Assembly (NCBI GenBank): GCA_041740995.1 | Contig: JBGSKY010000256.1 | Location: 1-33,420 of the forward strand | DNA length: 33,420 bases | Source of the DNA: JBGSKY01 sp041740995 | Lineage (GTDB): Bacteria; Planctomycetota; Planctomycetia; Pirellulales; Pirellulaceae | Direction: 5' to 3' | Shown: piece by piece, positions 18,149-27,076 of the stretch | Layout of the letters: every line of letters starts with the position of its first letter | Position numbering within the stretch: the first letter of the stretch is position 1 | The notes under the pieces: generated by a model | Told to the model about the DNA's origin: nothing | Seen by the model: only the letters and a program-made list of their open reading frames with translations | Databases searched by the model: none | Made by a program: the position numbers and the translations under genes

Positions 18149-18419
18149 CTTGTGTGACATTTCGACGCAACACGCCTGCAAACGATCCGTTGCAGCCCTT
18201 TAGTGGATGGTTATCTTCCCGCTTCGAGTAAAGACGAATTTACGGGTTAAACTGCTGAACCAAATTGCTATTCAGCCGAACTATCCTATGTCGATATAGA
18301 TGCTGGAGCATTTTTCCGTTGGAGCGACCGAAGTGTCGGTGCTCATCAGAATTTGCCGAAACTCGGCAAGTTTGCGCGGGTTTGCTGAAAAGGCTAACCC
18401 GCGTGAACGTCCAGCAGTA
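18149..18419. other. Intergenic region after ilvD
   Basis: About 270 bases between ilvD and the small protein. Its first 170 bases show no gene or clear terminator. The rest holds three consecutive hairpins (listed separately). A minus-strand 64-codon frame across this stretch (18240-18434) is a by-product of the repeat-like sequence and is not called. Confidence 0.4.
18322..18403. repeat. Three consecutive hairpins, candidate structured RNA or structured repeat
   Basis: Hairpin 1 (18322-18344): GAGC plus ACCGA pair with TCGGT plus GCTC, with one bulged G and an AGTG loop. Hairpin 2 (18353-18369): TTGCCGA and TCGGCAA, loop AAC. Hairpin 3 (18375-18403): CGCGGGTT and AACCCGCG, continuing past one T-T mismatch into GCT and GGC around a GAAAA loop. 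The three lie within 82 bases and are separated by short spacers. They end 17-32 bases before the likely start of the next gene. Strand is uncertain. I cannot tell a leader RNA from a dispersed repeat with one copy in view. Confidence 0.5.
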
Positions 18420-18872
18420 ATGCACAATTTTCAAATGTCTACCAAATCAAAAACGCAATCATTTCCTTGTCAGTATCAAGTCGACCAAACTGATTTTGAC
18501 AGCTTGAGGTTGCGAAGTAGTGAATCTCAATTGCTTATCATTCGCAATCGAATTGGCAAGCTAACCAGCAAGGTCCGACGGACCGTTCGAACAGCCGACA
18601 TTCAGCGGCGCGCCTCAAAGATCGCTCAAATCGTCTCCTCGGCTTACCGAATTCTAGATCCGCGCCGCCGGAAAAACCGACTTGAACGGCTTAACCTTTC
18701 TCCTTGGCTTGATCGGGATTCTCTGCAAGATCTTGGTATGACCGAAACTTTGGTTGCTGCCAGTCTAGCAAGCCTAGTGAATTGTCCATCGGGCATTCAA
18801 ACGGCGGCTATTCGACGATTCCAAAACGATCGCCGATTTTCAACAAGGAGCGTAGCGAAAATCTCTGTCTAG
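18420..18872 (+). CDS. Small basic protein, unknown
   Basis: A frame from 18420 (MHNFQMSTKSK) to 18872, about 150 residues; an in-frame ATG at 18435 is an alternative. The frame also opens further upstream at 18300, but that part covers the three hairpins and is unlikely to be coding. The protein is rich in Arg and Lys, with several RR and RRR clusters and a probable helical middle (RNRIGKLTSKVRRTVRTAD). No signal peptide, membrane segment or known motif is seen. Codon use is mixed and not clearly foreign. No good Shine-Dalgarno site precedes either start. I do not recognise the family. It could be real, or a frame preserved by chance. Confidence 0.4.
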   Translation: MHNFQMSTKSKTQSFPCQYQVDQTDFDSLRLRSSESQLLIIRNRIGKLTSKVRRTVRTADIQRRASKIAQIVSSAYRILDPRRRKNRLERLNLSPWLDRDSLQDLGMTETLVAASLASLVNCPSGIQTAAIRRFQNDRRFSTRSVAKISV

Positions 18873-19535
18873 CTATGTGATCGTTCGAATTAAATTCAAT
18901 AATTTTAGATCACTATCGTAATTCAGCCGTCCTCTCGTCGTTAAAAATTTTTGCCTCGACGGGTGCGGTCCGCTATGTTTAAAGCGTCTAGCCGATTGAA
19001 GCACTTTTGCTTCTTCCTCCTGCAAGACTTGTCAGGCGGATCGTTATGCTTTCTGCTAAACAGCACTAGCACTGTAGCTGGCAAACCATTTGTACGTCGC
19101 TTCGCGAGAAACAGATCTGTCGGCTGACTTTTTCATTGATTGAATGGTAAGACCTAAAGCGGTGCAATTCACGATCGGTCTGAGTCGAGAACGTGCATGA
19201 AATTATGATAAGTTTTAAAGATGGCGATTTCATTTATCGAACCTCCAAGTTAGTCGAGGGTTGAGGTTCGTCATAAACTTCAGATGCACCCTAGACTAAA
19301 CGCCTACACTAGCACGGCAGCAATCTGAATCAGACGCACTAATGCAACGGGACACGATCGCAGAATCGGATTTCAATTATTAGTGATGATCGTAATTGCT
19401 TTTTGCTTGCAGATCGCGCTGAAGCATTTTTTGTGGTGAAGCAAGCTTTGAATTTGAAATAACGGCATCACGCGATCTGAGCTCGCGAAAGCGTCCTCAG
19501 ATACGTTTGGCCTCAACGATTAAGCGGAGATTTTT
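18873..19535. other. Long intergenic region before the MoxR-like ATPase
   Basis: 663 bases with no convincing gene in either strand. An 8-bp inverted repeat, CGAACCTC (19238-19245) and GAGGTTCG (19263-19270), has a 17-base loop. CGTCG (18936-18940) and CGACG (18957-18961) can also pair around an AT-rich loop. No known RNA (tRNA, tmRNA, RNase P or 6S RNA) is recognised. The region probably carries the promoter and leader of the ATPase-VWA pair. Confidence 0.4.
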
Positions 19536-20969
19536 GTGAATTTGTCGAGCACTACACACGCTGATACGCTACCAAGTACGCTTGCCGAATTGATCAACAG
19601 CGGTTGGCAAAGCAAAACGGTCAAGATGGAAATGCGGGATAATTTTCTGCGTCTTTTATCACAGAATGCGGAATTGTTTCCTGGGATCGTGGGTTACGAC
19701 GACACGGTGATCCCGGAAATCAACATCGCAATCTTGTCTGGGCACGATATGCTTTTTCTTGGTGAAAAAGGGCAGGCGAAAAGCCGCATCATGCGATCGC
19801 TGGTGAACTTTCTGGACGAATGGACTCCATATCTTAAAGCTCCCAATTGCCAAGTCCACGAAGACCCGCTCAACCCGATCACCTCGGCTGGCATAGACTA
19901 CATTGCGATTAATTCACCTGACGAAGTGCAGATTGGTTGGTGGCATCGCAAGGACCGGTACGCAGAACGTTTGAGCCCTGGGACAAAGTTCGCTGACATC
20001 ATCGGTGAAATCGATCCGTCGATGCTGACTGCTGGCGTTGGCATGGGCACTGAACAGGCATTGCATTTTGGTTTGATTCCAAGAATGCATCGTGGCATTT
20101 TTGCGATGAACGAATTGCCAGAACTCGATGAGCTGGTGCAAGTTGGAATGTTCAATATTCTTGAAGAACGCGATGTCCAAATTCGCGGCTACCCCGTTCG
20201 GTTTGATTTGGATGTCTACATTCTTTTCTCGGCCAACCCTTCGACGTACAACCGTAGCGGCAAAGTCATACCTCAATTGAAGGATCGAATCGGCAGCATC
20301 ATTCAGACTCACTATCCAGCCGAACGCGAGCTGGGAATTCAAATCCTGCAACAAGAAGTTGAAGGCGAACTCGACGGTGATTATCCAGTTCAAGTGCCAT
20401 ACTTCATGGCTGAAATTATTGAAGAGATCACCGTCCAGGCTCGTAAAAGTAAGTACGTCGATCAAGCATCGGGCGTATCGGCTCGATTCTCGCTTGCAAA
20501 TTACCGGGTTATGATCGCCTCGGCGCGACATAGGGCGGCGGTTCTCGGCGAACCAATCGCAGTACCGCGGATCAGTGACTTGGGACATTTGTACTCATCG
20601 TCGCTCGGTAAGCTCGAGGTGGACTTGATGGGTTCGCATCAGATGTCGGAACGTCAAATCCTCGAAGCGCTAATTGCGCAGGGAATCAGCAAGGTCTTCT
20701 CGCAGTACGTTGAGGAGTATGGGCTCAATGAGATTGCAGAAATCTTTTCCAAGGGTGCTCGCGTTGAAGTCGGCGACATGCTTCCTAGCGAAAGTTATGC
20801 GGAGCGCTTGCGACATGTTCCACCTGTCTGGGAAAAAGCGTTCGAAGTCAACGCGACCGAGAACCCCGCAGTCCGCGCCTCGTGCGTTGAGTTTGTACTA
20901 GCTGGCTTATACAGCATGGACCGAATATCTCGGGCAGCCAAACGTGGCAAATTTCATTACGAATTTTAG
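19536..20969 (+). CDS. MoxR/ChlI-like AAA+ ATPase
   Basis: A 477-residue AAA+ ATPase that starts with GTG, with GGAG at 19526-19529 as ribosome-binding site. Walker A is GEKGQAKSR (76-84). The Walker B region reads RGIFAMNELPEL (186-197), with Asn-Glu where Asp-Glu is usual; from memory this form is normal for the subfamily. The sensor region is FSANPSTY (231-238), and LKDRIGS (248-254) is a likely arginine-finger segment. ERDVQIRGYPVRF (211-223) is typical of the subfamily. Such ATPases work with VWA proteins as chaperone-like pairs that insert metals or remodel protein complexes. The VWA gene follows after 21 bases, so the two are probably one operon. The client protein is not known. Confidence 0.9.
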   Translation: MNLSSTTHADTLPSTLAELINSGWQSKTVKMEMRDNFLRLLSQNAELFPGIVGYDDTVIPEINIAILSGHDMLFLGEKGQAKSRIMRSLVNFLDEWTPYLKAPNCQVHEDPLNPITSAGIDYIAINSPDEVQIGWWHRKDRYAERLSPGTKFADIIGEIDPSMLTAGVGMGTEQALHFGLIPRMHRGIFAMNELPELDELVQVGMFNILEERDVQIRGYPVRFDLDVYILFSANPSTYNRSGKVIPQLKDRIGSIIQTHYPAERELGIQILQQEVEGELDGDYPVQVPYFMAEIIEEITVQARKSKYVDQASGVSARFSLANYRVMIASARHRAAVLGEPIAVPRISDLGHLYSSSLGKLEVDLMGSHQMSERQILEALIAQGISKVFSQYVEEYGLNEIAEIFSKGARVEVGDMLPSESYAERLRHVPPVWEKAFEVNATENPAVRASCVEFVLAGLYSMDRISRAAKRGKFHYEF

Positions 20970-20990
20970 AACTCTTGGCTGATCAATTTT

Positions 20991-22694
20991 ATGGCAAAAC
21001 GCACGACGCTTGGTGGAGTGATTCACACCTACCAAAAGTACAATCCAGCCGAGTTTCCGTCGCCGACCGAGCCGCCACCTGATCTAGTTTCCGGTGCGTT
21101 CGAACACGCGCTAGCCTATGGCAGTCAACGCGAACTCTCCGAAGAGGAACTCGCCCGCGCGGTTCATTTGGACCCTAGCCAGATTGCCAACCTTGGACCT
21201 AGTATCGATATGTTGCGTGCGCTTCTGGAACAGCGCAAGCGGGCGATTCTGGAACGTTACGAAACGGATGGTGTCGTAAAGAAGGTTGCCAAGCAGTTTA
21301 AAAAATCAGTGAGCTCGGCTCAGGTTCCTAAATCCGCTAAGGGCGCCTTTCAATCGGCTGTCCGCGACGAGCAACTGTATCAACTCGAACGCGTTTGGTA
21401 TTTCGTCGATCGAGATGATCCTTCGGCGGCCGGTGATGTGATGCGCGTCATGGATGCTCTCGGCAACAAATATCAAATCGAAGAATTGGCTTCGAAATAC
21501 GAGTTTTTCGGTCACGAGTCGATGGATGTTCCTCAAGCTCTTGAAATCAAAAAAGAGCTTGAAGAGATTGATGAGCTACTCAAACAACTCAAGGAAGCCG
21601 AGAAGACTGCGCAGATTGGCATCATCGACATGGAAGCGATGTCAAAATATGCCGAACCTGGCGATATGCAACAGCTCGAAGAGCTACGCCAGCAGATCGA
21701 AAACTATGTCCGCGAAATGGCCGAACGCCAAGGGCTTGATCGTACCCAAGACGGCGGATATCGATTGACCCCCAAAGCTTACAAAATCTTTCAAGCTAAG
21801 TTGCTTGACCGAATTTTTAGTGATCTTCAAGCTGGGCGAAGTGGTCGTCACACCGGCCGAATTATCGGTGAAGGATCTGTTGAACTGCCTAGCACCAAGA
21901 GCTATGAATTCGGCGATTCGCTGGCCAATTTGGATACGACCCAGTCGGTCATAAACGCCATGCTTCGCGACCCGACAGCAAGGCCAATTCGTTTGAAGAG
22001 CGGGGATTTGGAGGTCCACAAGACACGAAATAATCCCAAATGTGCAACGATCGTCATTATGGATATGAGCGGGTCGATGCGTTATGACGGTCAGTATATG
22101 AATGTCAAGCGTATGGCCCTGGCGATGCAAGGTCTGATCAGCAGCGAGTACCCTGGTGATTACCTCCGCTTCATCGAAATGTACACCTTCGCGAAACTTC
22201 GGCAGCCGGGAGAGATTATTGACCTAATGCCGAAACCCGTCACGGTGCATGAACCATGGGTTCGATTAAAAGCTGACATGAGCGACGAAAACATTAACGA
22301 GTTGCAGATTCATCCGCACTTTACCAATATCCAACACGCGCTCCGATTGGCACGTCGTAATCTTGCCACTGCTGACACCCCAAACAAACAAATCATCTTG
22401 ATCACAGATGGCTTGCCGACAGCGCATTTTGAAGAAGAAATGCTTTACCTCCTTTACCCACCGGACGAGCGCACGGAAAAAGTGACCATGCAAGAGGGAA
22501 TTGCGTGCGCGAAAGATGGTATCACGATCAACATGTTCCTCGTGCCCAGTTGGTCTCAAAGCGAAGAAGACATCCGTTTTGCCTATCGCTTGGCTGAATC
22601 GACCAAAGGTCGTGTGTTCTTCACCTCAGGCAATGACTTAGATCGATTTGTCGTCTGGGATTACGTCAGCCGCAAACGCGAAATTCTCCGTTAG
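20991..22694 (+). CDS. VWA-domain protein, partner of the AAA+ ATPase
   Basis: A 567-residue protein. The N-terminal part (1-180) is helical and unassigned. Residues about 180-255 include charged, coiled-coil-like stretches (KKELEEIDELLKQLKEAEK, then QQLEELRQQIENY). A von Willebrand A domain starts near 350: VIMDMSGSM holds the metal-binding DxSxS at 358-362, with a later conserved ILITDGLPTAH. No signal peptide or membrane segment is seen, so it is cytoplasmic. Metal-bound VWA domains in ChlD- and CoxE-like proteins bind a client for the ATPase, and the gene order here matches such a pair. The substrate is an open question. Confidence 0.88.
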   Translation: MAKRTTLGGVIHTYQKYNPAEFPSPTEPPPDLVSGAFEHALAYGSQRELSEEELARAVHLDPSQIANLGPSIDMLRALLEQRKRAILERYETDGVVKKVAKQFKKSVSSAQVPKSAKGAFQSAVRDEQLYQLERVWYFVDRDDPSAAGDVMRVMDALGNKYQIEELASKYEFFGHESMDVPQALEIKKELEEIDELLKQLKEAEKTAQIGIIDMEAMSKYAEPGDMQQLEELRQQIENYVREMAERQGLDRTQDGGYRLTPKAYKIFQAKLLDRIFSDLQAGRSGRHTGRIIGEGSVELPSTKSYEFGDSLANLDTTQSVINAMLRDPTARPIRLKSGDLEVHKTRNNPKCATIVIMDMSGSMRYDGQYMNVKRMALAMQGLISSEYPGDYLRFIEMYTFAKLRQPGEIIDLMPKPVTVHEPWVRLKADMSDENINELQIHPHFTNIQHALRLARRNLATADTPNKQIILITDGLPTAHFEEEMLYLLYPPDERTEKVTMQEGIACAKDGITINMFLVPSWSQSEEDIRFAYRLAESTKGRVFFTSGNDLDRFVVWDYVSRKREILR

Positions 22695-22872
22695 ATGTCC
22701 CTTCGAGCGACTATCGTCTCAAGCACGCAATCCATCGTGTAACCGCAAGAGCGTTGCTTTGCGCAATCAAAAGAAGTCTGGACAACCGTCGAGACCAGTC
22801 GGTTGCTCGATCGCAATTCGCTTGGATAGTCTCGCTCTCGGAACAGCAGCACCTAACGATTTGAATCTGAGT

Positions 22873-22878
22873 TATAAT
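22873..22878 (+). promoter_or_regulatory. TATAAT-like -10 box upstream of the Gfo/Idh gene
   Basis: A perfect TATAAT lies 75 bases before the ATG at 22954. No matching TTGACA-like box sits at the correct distance upstream, so this is only a weak candidate. Confidence 0.22.
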
Positions 22879-22953
22879 GAGGATCGCACAGGTGTTCTGC
22901 CTGCCCAAAATCCTTTCATCTCTAGCCGGTGATCCAATCTGAGGTTCTCAATT

Positions 22954-24297
22954 ATGCTCAATCAACGCCGTCAGTTTATCAAGGCCTCCACGGCTTTGGC
23001 TGCACCGATCTTTATTCGGTCATCCGTTTTTGGCGGAGAGGTGCCAAGCGACCGAGTTAACGTGGCGTTCATTGGCACAGGCAACCAGGGCATGGGTTTG
23101 CTCAAACGATTCTTAGCGGCCGACCTTGGAAATGTACTCGCTGTCTGCGACGTAAACGAGGGCAGCTTTGGCTACAAGGAACCAGAGCACTTTTATGGGC
23201 GATTGCCTGCGAAGGAACTTGTTGAAAGCTCTAATGCTAAAAAATCATCGGCGGCACAGAATGCGAAGTGCGACGCTTACTCAGACTTCCGCAAGGTGCT
23301 TGATCGAGCCGACATTGACGCGGTCATTATCGTTGTCCCTGATCATTGGCACAAAATCATTACAGTCATGGCGTTGGAAGCTGGCAAAGATGTTTACTGC
23401 GAAAAACCGCTAACTTTTTGCGTCGCCGATGGTCGTGAAATGATTGAAGCCGTCCGAAATAATAAACGCATTTTGCAGACCGGTAGCCATGAGCGGTCCA
23501 ACCCCATCAGCCAGTTTATCTGTGAATCAGCCAAGGCCGGTAAGATTGGCAAGCTGACAAAAATCGTTACCAAGGTCGGCTACAATAATAAGGTTGGTCC
23601 TGGCCCAGGTTGGACAGCGATGGATACGCCCAAAAGCCTCGACTATCGCAGTTGGTTGGGACCGGCGCCGCAGCAGCCCTACCATGAAGATCGCTGCCTG
23701 TATCGATTCCGATTTAACTACGATTACTCTGGCGGGCAAATTACCAATTTTGGTGCGCACTGCAACGACATGGCTCACTGGGGTATGAACATGGACATTG
23801 GTGGTCCGGTGGAGATTGAATGCTTGGATGCAAAATTCTTGCCAACCGGCAGTCTGTTTAATACCGCAACTGAAACTCGATTTCGCTGCCTGTACGAAAA
23901 CGGCATCGAACTGATTTGCGAAAGCGGTCCTGAGCAGGTCCAAACTCGATTTGAAGGAACGAATGGTTGGCTGCAAACAGGTTATCGCGGAACGACCGCA
24001 TCGGATGAAAGTTTGCTCGTCGGTCTGCCAAAACCAGCGACAGGAACATCCGATCCGCATTCATCACACATGGCAAATTTTGTTGCTTGCGTAAAGAGCC
24101 GCAAGGAACCGCTCGCACCAGTCGAAGTCGGGCATGCATCGGCCGTCTTATGTCATATTGCCAATGCCATGATCCGTCTATTCCCTGAAACTGGCACTGG
24201 ACACGTTGCCAAATGGAATGCGAAAGATGAAAAATTTATCAACGACGATTTGGCTAACCGAATGCTCGCCCGTGAACAGCGAGATCCTTTCGTTTAG
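22954..24297 (+). CDS. Tat-exported Gfo/Idh/MocA-family dehydrogenase
   Basis: A 447-residue NAD(P)-dependent sugar or inositol dehydrogenase-like enzyme. The N-terminus has a Tat signal: NQRRQFIKAS (3-12), then a hydrophobic run ending near residue 27. The cofactor-binding motif FIGTGNQGMG is at 39-48, with the EKP motif (E150-K151-P152) that sits at the active site in this family. The C-terminal part (ITNFGAHCNDMAHWGM) carries the conserved NxxxHxxD-like helix of planctomycete family members. Folding before export suits a bound cofactor. It is tail-to-tail with the double sulfatase, 13 bases apart. The substrate is not visible, but polysaccharide breakdown products are a reasonable guess given the neighbours. 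Confidence 0.92.
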   Translation: MLNQRRQFIKASTALAAPIFIRSSVFGGEVPSDRVNVAFIGTGNQGMGLLKRFLAADLGNVLAVCDVNEGSFGYKEPEHFYGRLPAKELVESSNAKKSSAAQNAKCDAYSDFRKVLDRADIDAVIIVVPDHWHKIITVMALEAGKDVYCEKPLTFCVADGREMIEAVRNNKRILQTGSHERSNPISQFICESAKAGKIGKLTKIVTKVGYNNKVGPGPGWTAMDTPKSLDYRSWLGPAPQQPYHEDRCLYRFRFNYDYSGGQITNFGAHCNDMAHWGMNMDIGGPVEIECLDAKFLPTGSLFNTATETRFRCLYENGIELICESGPEQVQTRFEGTNGWLQTGYRGTTASDESLLVGLPKPATGTSDPHSSHMANFVACVKSRKEPLAPVEVGHASAVLCHIANAMIRLFPETGTGHVAKWNAKDEKFINDDLANRMLAREQRDPFV

Positions 24298-24310
24298 GCT
24301 TCACGAACGC

Positions 24311-27076
24311 TCAATGACTTGCTTGAAACGCTTCGTCGGCCAGTGCTTGTCCGGCGTCTTTTGGAAGCGACATGTTCCAGGCTTGCATGGCCTGAATGAG
24401 ACGCTTCATTTGATCAGGACGGCGTTCTGCTAAATTTTCCGTTTCCGATTCATCGACGGAGAGGTCATAAAGTTGCGGTCTTGTCCCGTCGTAGGCAACC
24501 ATTGCTTTCCATTGCTGGTCGCGGACTGCCAGATCAGGATTGACTTGTTCCGGCGTCCCTGGACGATCCGGCGGCCGCCGCCAAAAAATGGGAGCTACTC
24601 GACCGTCAGTCGTTTGTCCCAATAGCGTTTCGATGACATCCTCACCGTCTGCTAACATTCCCGGCGGCATTTCGGATGCAGTGAATGAATACATTGATAG
24701 ATTGATATCAATAGCGCTTAGGATTGCTGTTCTGTTCACTGTACCGATCGATTGCGGGCTGATCAAACCTGGTCCCCAAACAATTAACGGCGATCGAACG
24801 CCACCTTCGTAAAGCATGCCCTTGGATCCACGAAGATGCCTCGCTTGGCCGGCTCCCAATTCGGGTCCGTTATCTGAAGCGATAAGGATTAAAGTCTTCT
24901 CACGCAATTCTTTGTCGTTACGAATTCGGTCGAACAGAGCCAACAATTGGTCATCCATCGCTTTCAAGACTGCTTGGTACAGTTTTGGTTTACTTCCATC
25001 AGTTGACTGGCGAAGCGTTTGCGGCGGAAAAAAAGGCGAGTGAACGTCATCGAGCCAAAGGTTGACGAAAAATGGTTTTCCCGCCGCTTGCGATTCGTCA
25101 ACGAAGTCAATCGCAGCCTGAGTAAAAACCGAAGTGATTGTGGATCGATCAGCCCACTGAATTGGCCCCTTACCTAGTTTGCTTGAACCTAGATCATACT
25201 TGCGAGGAGGCATCCCGTTAAATTGATCCAGGAGCGGCAAAACTCTTGGCCCCAATCCTTCAAAATTGGTTAAGCTACGATCGAATCCGTACTCGGATAT
25301 GAGTGGTGCGTCGCCAACATCACGTTGACCGCCTAGATGCCATTTTCCGAAATGGCCCGTCGCATAACCAACGTTGCCAAGCTGTCGAGCTAGGCTCGGC
25401 GCTGTTGGGTCCAACCAGTCTGACATGCCACGACGCGCGTTGTCCGCATGGTTGTTTAGAAACGAAGTTATTTTCCAACGCTGCGGATACTGACCCGTCG
25501 TAAAAGCCAGACGAGAAGGAGAGCATATTGGCGAATTGACATAGAAGTTGTTGAACCGAATACCCTCGACGGCCATTCGATCGATGTTAGTAGTCTGAAC
25601 AGAATTCCCACCAAAGCACGACAAGTCGCCCCAGCCCATGTCGTCGATCAGAATTGCGATCACATTGGGCGCCGCTGATTTTGCGGCCAGTGTCGGTTTG
25701 CCGAACACCGTTTGCGGATCATTGGTTGTTACCATCCATTGGTCGAGAGCTTCACGCAGCCTCGCGACTCGCGATGCTTGCGTTGGATCTTCAATAAGAT
25801 TGTGCTGCTCATAAGGATCATTTTTCACATCGTATAGCTCTTCGGCTTCTCGGTATTGGTAAGCCTGAACCTTGCGACGTGCATCGTCGCTAGCGGTTGC
25901 TGATTCAACCCAGCTTGACCAGTAACCTGTATCGCCAGGGTTGGTAATGATATGGCTAGTGAAGCGGTACTCCGGGTGCAAATTGCGAATGTACTTCCAA
26001 CCGTCTGGCGCACTGACGCAGCGAATTGGAAAGACGTTATTGTTGCCATCACCGCTATGCGTGGTGAAGATCAAATCGCGATGCGCGCTAGCGCGGCCAG
26101 TGAGTACCGGTAAGAAAGAAGTTCCGTCGATTGCTTCTAACGGTGTCCCACCGGCGACATCGACAAGCGTTGGCAGGATATCGATCCAAGATACCATCGC
26201 ATCGGACCGCGAGCCGGATTCGACCTGCCCAGACCAACTGACAATCATTGGCGTTCGAATACCGTCGTCGTATAAATTCCATTTTCCGAATGGCCATTGA
26301 GCTCCATGATCACTCGTATGCAAGAAAAAAGTCTTCTCGCCCAGCTTCTCAAGAGCAAGGTCATAGACCAAGCCAAGCTCGCGATCCATTGTCTTTATAG
26401 CTGCGACATAGTGCGCCCTTCGCTGGCGAGTTGTTTGGTTATCAACGTGGTTTATTGGAACGACTTGCTGGTCTGGTTGCAGTTCTCCAATCGCGTCTGG
26501 CCACGGCACATGCGGCCAATTCGTTCCGACAAACAAGCATAACGGCTTTTCGCTTTGACGATCTTGCAACCACTGGAGCGCCTCGGGTATCGCTTCGTCG
26601 TCATGGTAGTTGAAATTCCTCGCTAGATCGAAACCGTACTCGGTCGTTTGTCGATAGTGTCCGACCTTTCCGAACGACACGACTTCATAGCCCAACTCTT
26701 GTAAGTAAGCTGGCAACTTTTTTAAGCTCTCCTTCGGCCGTGCATGATTCGGTTCCGCTCCGTTCTTTGCAGGATAAAGTCCAGTTAACATCGCCGCTCG
26801 ACTTGGTGCACAACTTGGCGAAGCAACGTAGGCGTTGTCAAAAGTCATACCCGCTTTCGCCAAGCGGGCCATGTTGGGCGTATCGATATCTGGCGAACCA
26901 TAAACCGACGAATCGCGCCAAGTGTGATCATCCGAAAGAAACACGACTATATTCGGCCGCTGGACGGCGGTTGCCTCCGCGCGATAAATCGGAGCAATCG
27001 TTTCTTCAGCCGACGCGGTCAATTGCGAACATGCAACTTCGATCAACCAAGCAACAACTAACAACCTTAGAAACAT
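24311..27076 (-). CDS. Tandem sulfatase: two complete formylglycine sulfatase domains in one protein
   Basis: A 921-residue exported protein with two sulfatase domains. A signal peptide covers about residues 1-23. Domain 1 (about 40-455) has RPNIVVFLSDDHT (40-52), CAPSR (89-93, formylglycine Cys89), TSDHG (254-258) and ELYDVKNDPYEQHNL near 413-427; it resembles the N-sulfoglucosamine sulfohydrolase type. Domain 2 (about 469-921) has NVIAILIDDMGWGDL (471-485), CSPSR (518-522, Cys518), a later ASDNG and ELGAG, and QLYDLSVDESETENL near the end; it resembles the arylsulfatase A or N-acetylgalactosamine-6-sulfatase type. The linker (455-470) has no second signal peptide or start, and the frame is unbroken, so this is a true fusion. 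Single-domain sulfatases of about 450-500 residues are the norm. The two domains may act on neighbouring sulfates of one glycan. Confidence 0.93.
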   Translation of the reverse strand: MFLRLLVVAWLIEVACSQLTASAEETIAPIYRAEATAVQRPNIVVFLSDDHTWRDSSVYGSPDIDTPNMARLAKAGMTFDNAYVASPSCAPSRAAMLTGLYPAKNGAEPNHARPKESLKKLPAYLQELGYEVVSFGKVGHYRQTTEYGFDLARNFNYHDDEAIPEALQWLQDRQSEKPLCLFVGTNWPHVPWPDAIGELQPDQQVVPINHVDNQTTRQRRAHYVAAIKTMDRELGLVYDLALEKLGEKTFFLHTSDHGAQWPFGKWNLYDDGIRTPMIVSWSGQVESGSRSDAMVSWIDILPTLVDVAGGTPLEAIDGTSFLPVLTGRASAHRDLIFTTHSGDGNNNVFPIRCVSAPDGWKYIRNLHPEYRFTSHIITNPGDTGYWSSWVESATASDDARRKVQAYQYREAEELYDVKNDPYEQHNLIEDPTQASRVARLREALDQWMVTTNDPQTVFGKPTLAAKSAAPNVIAILIDDMGWGDLSCFGGNSVQTTNIDRMAVEGIRFNNFYVNSPICSPSRLAFTTGQYPQRWKITSFLNNHADNARRGMSDWLDPTAPSLARQLGNVGYATGHFGKWHLGGQRDVGDAPLISEYGFDRSLTNFEGLGPRVLPLLDQFNGMPPRKYDLGSSKLGKGPIQWADRSTITSVFTQAAIDFVDESQAAGKPFFVNLWLDDVHSPFFPPQTLRQSTDGSKPKLYQAVLKAMDDQLLALFDRIRNDKELREKTLILIASDNGPELGAGQARHLRGSKGMLYEGGVRSPLIVWGPGLISPQSIGTVNRTAILSAIDINLSMYSFTASEMPPGMLADGEDVIETLLGQTTDGRVAPIFWRRPPDRPGTPEQVNPDLAVRDQQWKAMVAYDGTRPQLYDLSVDESETENLAERRPDQMKRLIQAMQAWNMSLPKDAGQALADEAFQASH

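Noticed and set aside
18240..18434. 64-codon minus-strand frame over the triple hairpin
   Set aside because: It follows the hairpin arms and has no ribosome-binding site; it is better explained by the structured sequence.
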